From Acidobacteriota bacterium (lineage in GTDB: Bacteria; Acidobacteriota; UBA6911), in contig JAFNAH010000181.1 in assembly GCA_017860075.1 (NCBI GenBank), forward strand, positions 1-5,758: a DNA stretch of 5,758 bases, given 5' to 3'. Position numbers and translations under genes: made by a program. Positions 1 to 5,758 of the stretch are shown here, one piece after another; the stretch's first letter is position 1, and each line of letters begins with the position of its first letter. The notes under the pieces are model-generated. The model searched no databases, was not told where the DNA came from, and saw only the letters and a program-made list of their open reading frames with translations.

Positions 1-33
1 GGCAAGACCGGGGAGAGATCCGGTTGGGAAAGA

Positions 34-867
34 GTGTGGGGCAGCCCGGGATTCGAGGCGACCGTGCGCAGCCTCGGCAGCGCCGTCGACGCCAAACGCA
101 TGTCCGGCAACCTTTTCCACCTCGCGAAGGACCCGCTCCCCTATCGCAAACTGAACCTGACACTGCCGGGCCACGCGAAAAGCACGCTGGAGGAAGCAGA
201 TGATTTCATCGCCGGGCAACTGGAGTCGTGGGGATACAGTGTGCAGCGTGAGGCGGTACGCGTGCAGGCGTTCCGCCGCGATACCAGGAAACCGATACAG
301 GAACAGTACTCTCCACCCATGCCCGGCGATCCCTGGTACACAGCCCATAATCTCTATGCGGAGAGAAAAGGCCGCTCGCATCCCGACGAGATCATACTCC
401 TGCTGGCCCACAAGGACTCGCAGAGCTGGATCGACTCGCCCGGGGCCAACGACAACGCGATCGGGACCGTCTGCGTTCTGGAAATAGCCTGCCTGCTCGC
501 CGGGCACACCCCCGAGAGGACCATCCGTTTTCTCTTCTGCAACGAGGAGCACACCCCGTGGACGAGCGTCACGGCGGCGCAGAACGCGAGGAAGCGCGGG
601 GACAGGATCATCGCCATTTTCAACCTCGATGGCGTCGGGGGAAAGCCGGCTGCGGAAAAGGCCGCCGGCAAGCTGACCAACGTATCGTTCATCAACGCAG
701 GCTACTCTGCCGCGATCATCAACATCGGGTCCTGGCCCTACGGGGATCCCAACTACCACGCGGAGGAGGACACCCCTGAGAACTCCGACGTGCCGAATGC
801 GGCGAAGGTAGTGCAGGCCACCCTGGCCGCGGTTCTCACAGTCGACGAGAGCCCGGCGAAGCCTTAG
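34..867 (+). CDS. M28-family zinc aminopeptidase-like protein, internally shortened, 5' end uncertain
   Basis: Predicted zinc-dependent exopeptidase (peptidase M28) that would remove N-terminal residues from peptides. Numbering from GTG 34, the visible metal-ligand motifs are His126-Lys-Asp128, Pro-Gly-Ala-Asn-Asp140-Asn, Glu171-Glu172 (catalytic base plus ligand), Asn-Leu-Asp199 and Tyr-His242 followed by Asp-Thr-Pro-Glu-Asn. These match the five-ligand M28 pattern. The N-terminal stretch with LPGHAKSTLEEADD (residues 44-57) is typical of bacterial cytosolic-type members, and no signal peptide is seen. Asp199 to His242 is only 43 residues, whereas Streptomyces griseus aminopeptidase has 87 (Asp160 to His247); the usual SDH-like segment is missing around Val217-Phe219, so activity is doubtful. 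The start is unresolved: the frame is open to base 1, GTG 34 lacks a well-placed ribosome site, GTG 64 has GAGG five bases upstream, and ATG 100 has none. Family assignment is firm; function is less so. Confidence 0.85.
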   Translation: MWGSPGFEATVRSLGSAVDAKRMSGNLFHLAKDPLPYRKLNLTLPGHAKSTLEEADDFIAGQLESWGYSVQREAVRVQAFRRDTRKPIQEQYSPPMPGDPWYTAHNLYAERKGRSHPDEIILLLAHKDSQSWIDSPGANDNAIGTVCVLEIACLLAGHTPERTIRFLFCNEEHTPWTSVTAAQNARKRGDRIIAIFNLDGVGGKPAAEKAAGKLTNVSFINAGYSAAIINIGSWPYGDPNYHAEEDTPENSDVPNAAKVVQATLAAVLTVDESPAKP

Positions 868-1173
868 GACACAGCAGACCGCGCGAGTTAACATTGCCGT
901 AAGTGGGAATGTCCGGCCGCTCCGTCCACCTGAGGCCTGTGCAGGGTCGGCCCCGCTGCGTGCCGGCGCCGGCCCCGCTTATCTCCCCTGCCGCCACCTG
1001 AAACCGCCCTCATTCCCCAAAGTCCGGAACTGAAACAGGGCAACCGACCTGTGCCTCTTGCTCCTCGTGAAATAGATCACAACAAGAGAGACGATAGGAT
1101 ACGATTTCTTAGCTGATTCAAGACACTGATAATAATAATGATAACTCTTTATCGACCTGGAGTTGGAGAGTAA

Positions 1174-1204
1174 GAAATATTTCATTCCGTTTCAGAAATA
1201 TTTC
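1174..1204. repeat. Paired identical palindromes GAAATATTTC, candidate regulator binding sites
   Basis: The perfect 10-bp palindrome GAAATATTTC occurs at 1174-1183 and again at 1195-1204. The centres are exactly 21 bp apart, two helical turns, so both copies present the same DNA face. The second copy extends to a 12-bp palindrome (1194-1205) and abuts the -35 box. Identical sequence, helical phasing and position just upstream of a regulator gene are what one expects of operator or activator sites. Which protein binds is not known; the downstream LacI-type protein is the obvious candidate. The two copies could also pair as a 10-bp cruciform stem with an 11-base loop. Confidence 0.5.
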
Positions 1205-1233
1205 TTGACAAATTGCTATTTGTGGACGATTTT
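1205..1233 (+). promoter_or_regulatory. Predicted sigma70-type promoter of the LacI-type regulator gene
   Basis: A perfect TTGACA -35 box lies at 1205-1210. Seventeen bases further on is a weak -10 candidate, GATTTT, at 1228-1233 (three of six consensus positions, including A2 and T6). Transcription would begin near 1240, at or next to GTG 1241, which would give a leaderless or nearly leaderless message. This also argues against the upstream TTG at 1163 as the protein start, since it would precede the promoter. The -35 match is strong, the -10 match poor, so a bound activator or a different sigma factor is possible. Confidence 0.45.
1208..1223. promoter_or_regulatory. Candidate operator: imperfect palindrome overlapping the -35 box
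   Basis: The 16-bp sequence ACAAATTGCTATTTGT is an inverted repeat with 6-bp arms (1208-1213 and 1218-1223) around TGCT, matching at 14 of 16 positions with a central GC. LacI-family operators are typically palindromes of about this size with a central CG or GC step. The site overlaps the end of TTGACA and the promoter spacer, where a bound protein would block RNA polymerase, suggesting autorepression. This is inferred from sequence symmetry and position only. Confidence 0.4.
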
Positions 1234-1240
1234 GGGGCCC

Positions 1241-2350
1241 GTGTCAGCAAGAAAGCGCGAAGGCGGTCGAAAGCCGGCAACCTATCTCGAGGTGGCACGT
1301 CTCGCGAAGGTCAGCGCAGCCACCGTAACACGTATGGCAGCGGGAGGTGCCGGCGTCAGCAAAGAAGTCTCCCTCCGTGTAAGGCGCGCCGCTGAGAAGC
1401 TCGGGACGGATCTGGAAAAGAAGAAAAGAACGAGGATCATCGCCTTCCTGCTCTCCAATCGTGACGTACTCCACCCGTTTCAGGGCCACATTCTCCTGGG
1501 AGCCGAGGCCTACTGCGCTGCAAACGGCTGGGAGATGCTGTTCCAGTCTTTTCGCTATCCGCTTTTCGGTAGCTACCCCGAGATTCATCTCCCGCAGATC
1601 GTCAGCCGGCGCGACCTGCTGCGCGGAATTATCCTCGGCGGAACAAACTCGGCCAGCCTGCTTCGCGCGCTCAAGAAACGGGGCATGCCGTTCGCAGTTC
1701 TGGGGAACAACGTAGTAGGGGACTGGCAGCCGGCCGATTGCGACGTCGTCTCCTCGGACGACGTCAACGGGGCGTACGAACTCACTTGCGACCTGGTCGC
1801 CCAGGGTCATCGCGATATCTGGTTCATCGGCGACCTGCAACTTCCCTGGTATCGCAATTGCGCGGAGGGCTACGGGCACGCAATGGCAAACGCGGGGCTT
1901 CAGCCGCGCATCAAGGAGATCCATACGGGCGACCGCGAACTCGGATATCTCGCCGCGAGGTCCATCCTGAACACCCCCCCGGTAACCGCCGTTTTTGCGG
2001 GTAACGACCAGGTGGCGGCGGGGGTATACCGAGCGTTCGGCGAAGCGGGGATGCGTATCCCCGCCGACATCAGTGTCGTCGGCTTTAACGACACCGAGGG
2101 GCAAAACCTCTATCCTGCCCTGACAACCGTGCGAGAGTTCCCGGAAGAAATCGGGAAGCATCTCGCAGAGTTCGTGCTCGAACGCATCACCAACCCGGAA
2201 GCCCCGGGGCGACAATTGCTGCTGCCCACTCAACTCGTCCGACGCGAGTCTTCGGCGGCGCTGTCGCGTGTCGGAAATATCGTGCAATCAGGAGTCTCGG
2301 TTCCTGATCCCGCAAGAGGCCCATCCATCGGGGACAGGAATTCCGGATAG
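1241..2350 (+). CDS. LacI/GalR-family transcriptional regulator
   Basis: Cytoplasmic DNA-binding regulator of 369 residues from GTG 1241. Residues 14-34 form the N-terminal helix-turn-helix (TYLEVARLAKVSAATVTR), followed by VSKEVSLRVRRAAEKLG (39-55), as in LacI-family headpieces. A periplasmic-binding-protein-like sensor domain spans about 65-338, with FAGNDQVAAGVYRAF (252-266) and DISVVGFNDTEG (276-287), both characteristic of the family. The ligand cannot be read from sequence; related proteins mostly sense sugars. The linker after the headpiece is unusual: GTDLEKKKRTR replaces the canonical YxPNxxAxxL hinge helix and is about six residues shorter than in E. coli LacI. A tail of about 30 residues follows the usual RRES end. 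The frame continues upstream to TTG 1163, but that start precedes the promoter and its GGAG directly touches the TTG, so GTG 1241 is preferred, although it too lacks a clear ribosome site. It lies 60 bp upstream of the receptor start on the same strand and probably controls itself and that gene. Confidence 0.88.
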   Translation: MSARKREGGRKPATYLEVARLAKVSAATVTRMAAGGAGVSKEVSLRVRRAAEKLGTDLEKKKRTRIIAFLLSNRDVLHPFQGHILLGAEAYCAANGWEMLFQSFRYPLFGSYPEIHLPQIVSRRDLLRGIILGGTNSASLLRALKKRGMPFAVLGNNVVGDWQPADCDVVSSDDVNGAYELTCDLVAQGHRDIWFIGDLQLPWYRNCAEGYGHAMANAGLQPRIKEIHTGDRELGYLAARSILNTPPVTAVFAGNDQVAAGVYRAFGEAGMRIPADISVVGFNDTEGQNLYPALTTVREFPEEIGKHLAEFVLERITNPEAPGRQLLLPTQLVRRESSAALSRVGNIVQSGVSVPDPARGPSIGDRNSG

Positions 2351-2396
2351 AGAGGCTGCCTGATGTTGATCCAAAGGAATTCTGCCATTCATCAAG

Positions 2397-2401
2397 AGGA
2401 G
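2397..2401 (+). promoter_or_regulatory. Ribosome binding site that fixes the receptor start at ATG 2411
   Basis: AGGAG sits nine bases before ATG 2411, inside the purine-rich stretch AAGAGGAGAGAAA. The protein starting there opens directly with a signal peptide. The alternative in-frame ATG at 2363 would add 16 polar residues ahead of the signal peptide and lacks a comparable site, so 2411 is the start. Confidence 0.8.
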
Positions 2402-2410
2402 AGAAACTAT

Positions 2411-5249
<2,839 letters not shown>

Positions 5250-5278
<29 letters not shown>

Positions 5279-5474
5279 CCTGGACATGGCGCTGCACAAG
5301 GAGTTCAAGCTCTCCGAGTCCAAGCTCTTTCAGTTCCGGGTGGAGTTCTTCAATTTCCTGAACCATCCGAACCTCGGCCCTCCGGGTCTCACTATCGGTG
5401 AAGATGCAGGAGAAATCACCGACACGTCCACCCGGCAGCGCCAGATTCAGTTCGGCCTTAAGTTCATCTTCTGA
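5250..5474 (+). pseudogene. Out-of-frame C-terminal remnant of the TonB-dependent receptor
   Basis: About 74 codons in the frame one base later than the receptor encode VIDGPGIINLDMALHKEF, then FQFRVEFFNFLNHPNLGPP, and finish with RQIQFGLKFIF before the TGA. These are the standard last strands of Oar-like receptors, including the C-terminal aromatic residue recognised by the barrel-assembly machinery. No start codon with a ribosome site precedes this segment, so it is the tail of the upstream gene and not a separate gene. In the family, roughly 80-110 residues normally separate GGW-SL-GI from this GPG-xx-N-x-D motif (from memory of the family). Here they are directly adjacent, which indicates a deletion of 3n+2 bases near 5249-5255. 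Confidence 0.8.
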
Positions 5475-5502
5475 GGCGAGTACCTTCGTCGGATGGCAGC
5501 TC

Positions 5503-5544
5503 GAGGGCCAGGTGCCGGGAAACCGGCAGGGAACCCTGGCCCTC
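5503..5544. terminator. Compound hairpin between convergent genes, probable bidirectional terminator or 3' end structure
   Basis: The outer stem is a perfect 10-bp inverted repeat: GAGGGCCAGG at 5503-5512 with CCTGGCCCTC at 5535-5544. Inside it, TGCCGG (5513-5518) pairs with CCGGCA (5523-5528) around a GAAA loop, leaving GGGAAC (5529-5534) as a bulge. In the plus-strand RNA the loop is a GNRA tetraloop, which favours folding in that direction. No T run follows on either strand, so it is not a textbook intrinsic terminator. It lies 28 bases after the receptor tail's stop, and its right end overlaps the stop codon of the minus-strand gene. Confidence 0.6.
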
Positions 5545-5758
5545 ACCGCAATTGAAATGAAAATGAGCCGTCTGCGTTGACTGGCTCCGCGCACGCCCAG
5601 CGTACTGGGCGGCGGATACCGGCTTTCGTCTCAAGTTCGGCCCTGAGCAGCAGCTTCTGTCCGTCCATGCCTTTCGGGAGTATGAAGGACGCCTGCCGCA
5701 GCCTCCCGCCGAACGGATGACCCGCGTCCAACCCGCCTCCGACCTTCACTTTCCCATC
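5543..5758 (-). CDS. C-terminal fragment of an unidentified protein, cut by the right window edge
   Basis: The minus-strand frame is open from the right edge to a TGA at 5543-5545, giving 71 residues. It contains FILPKGMDGQKLLLRAELE, then RRPVRWACAEPVN and DGSFSFQLR at the end. The stretch reads like a compact beta-rich C-terminal domain, with Pro-Val-Arg-Trp-Ala-Cys as its most distinctive motif. I do not recognise the family with certainty; a secreted or carbohydrate-active enzyme would fit the neighbourhood, but that is a guess. The codon pattern, protein-like composition and convergent placement against the receptor, with a hairpin between, support a real gene. An internal GTG at 5749 is not a credible start because the frame continues to the edge. 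Confidence 0.55.
   Translation of the reverse strand, partial: DGKVKVGGGLDAGHPFGGRLRQASFILPKGMDGQKLLLRAELETKAGIRRPVRWACAEPVNADGSFSFQLR

Larger units (their letters stand above)
868..1240. other. Intergenic region, GC-rich left half and AT-rich promoter island on the right
   Basis: No credible gene lies between the peptidase stop and the regulator start. From 868 to about 1060 the DNA is GC-rich. It holds a perfect 12-bp palindrome, GCCGGCGCCGGC, at 962-973, and a 10-bp direct repeat, CGGCCCCGCT, at 948-957 and 970-979. Neither is followed by a T tract, and I cannot assign them a role. From about 1075 to 1235 the composition turns abruptly AT-rich, including a run of GATAATAATAATGATAA at 1128-1144. 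This segment carries the palindromes and promoter listed separately. A minus-strand open frame across 979-1185 lacks any protein-like pattern and was not called. Confidence 0.7.

Noticed and set aside
891..912. Hairpin ACATTGCC/GGGAATGT as a terminator for the peptidase gene
   Set aside because: The stem is only 5+2 pairs with a mismatch and there is no following T tract, so it is too weak to call.
979..1185. Minus-strand open frame of 68 codons in the intergenic region
   Set aside because: It crosses the AT-rich promoter island and the paired palindromes, has no ribosome site or recognisable motif, and its composition changes with the underlying DNA.
1244..2287. Long minus-strand open frame of 347 codons
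   Set aside because: It lies wholly inside the well-supported LacI-family gene; long antisense frames are common in GC-rich coding DNA, and it shows no family features.
2363..2410. Upstream ATG at 2363 as the receptor start
   Set aside because: It would place 16 polar residues before the signal peptide, and the strong AGGAG site serves ATG 2411.
5594..5611. Perfect 7-bp inverted repeat CGCCCAG-CGTA-CTGGGCG as a terminator or operator
   Set aside because: It falls inside minus-strand coding sequence for the Arg-Pro-Val-Arg-Trp-Ala motif, and the symmetry is most simply explained by those codons.

Overview
The window looks like GC-rich chromosomal DNA from a Gram-negative soil-type bacterium, most likely an acidobacterium of the Solibacter/Bryobacter kind. 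The main clue is a large outer-membrane receptor of the Oar-like TonB-dependent type (signal peptide, carboxypeptidase-regulatory-like domain, plug, barrel), a family greatly expanded in Acidobacteriota. A LacI-type regulator directly upstream and an M28 metallopeptidase nearby fit the same picture. The taxon is inferred from gene content, not from a marker gene.

Layout: (1) About 34-867, plus strand: zinc peptidase of family M28; its reading frame is open to the left edge. All expected metal-ligand motifs can be found, but the segment between the fourth and fifth ligands is about half the normal length. (2) 868-1240: gene-free. The left part is GC-rich and unremarkable. The right part is a sharply AT-rich island with two identical 10-bp palindromes exactly 21 bp apart, a perfect TTGACA -35 box and a further imperfect palindrome overlapping that box. 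(3) 1241-2350, plus: LacI/GalR-family transcription regulator, probably starting at a GTG that lies almost at the predicted transcription start. (4) 2411-5278, plus: TonB-dependent receptor with a strong ribosome binding site, 60 bp behind the regulator. Its frame breaks after Ile947, and the true C-terminal barrel end appears in another frame at about 5250-5474. Homologues carry many more residues between these two pieces, so the gene seems to have lost a few hundred bases as well as its frame. (5) 5503-5544: a compound hairpin between convergent genes. (6) 5543-5758, minus: C-terminal end of an unidentified protein that enters from the right edge.

Working model (inference): the LacI-type protein controls itself through the palindromes at its own promoter, and probably the co-directional receptor, in response to a small ligand such as a sugar that the receptor would import. 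As read here the receptor is broken and the peptidase is shortened. Two deletion-like lesions within 5 kb mean either local gene decay or an assembly fault. I see no CRISPR array, tRNA, rRNA, insertion sequence or phage gene, and no convincing new biological system; the most interesting items are the regulator's promoter architecture and the two lesions.
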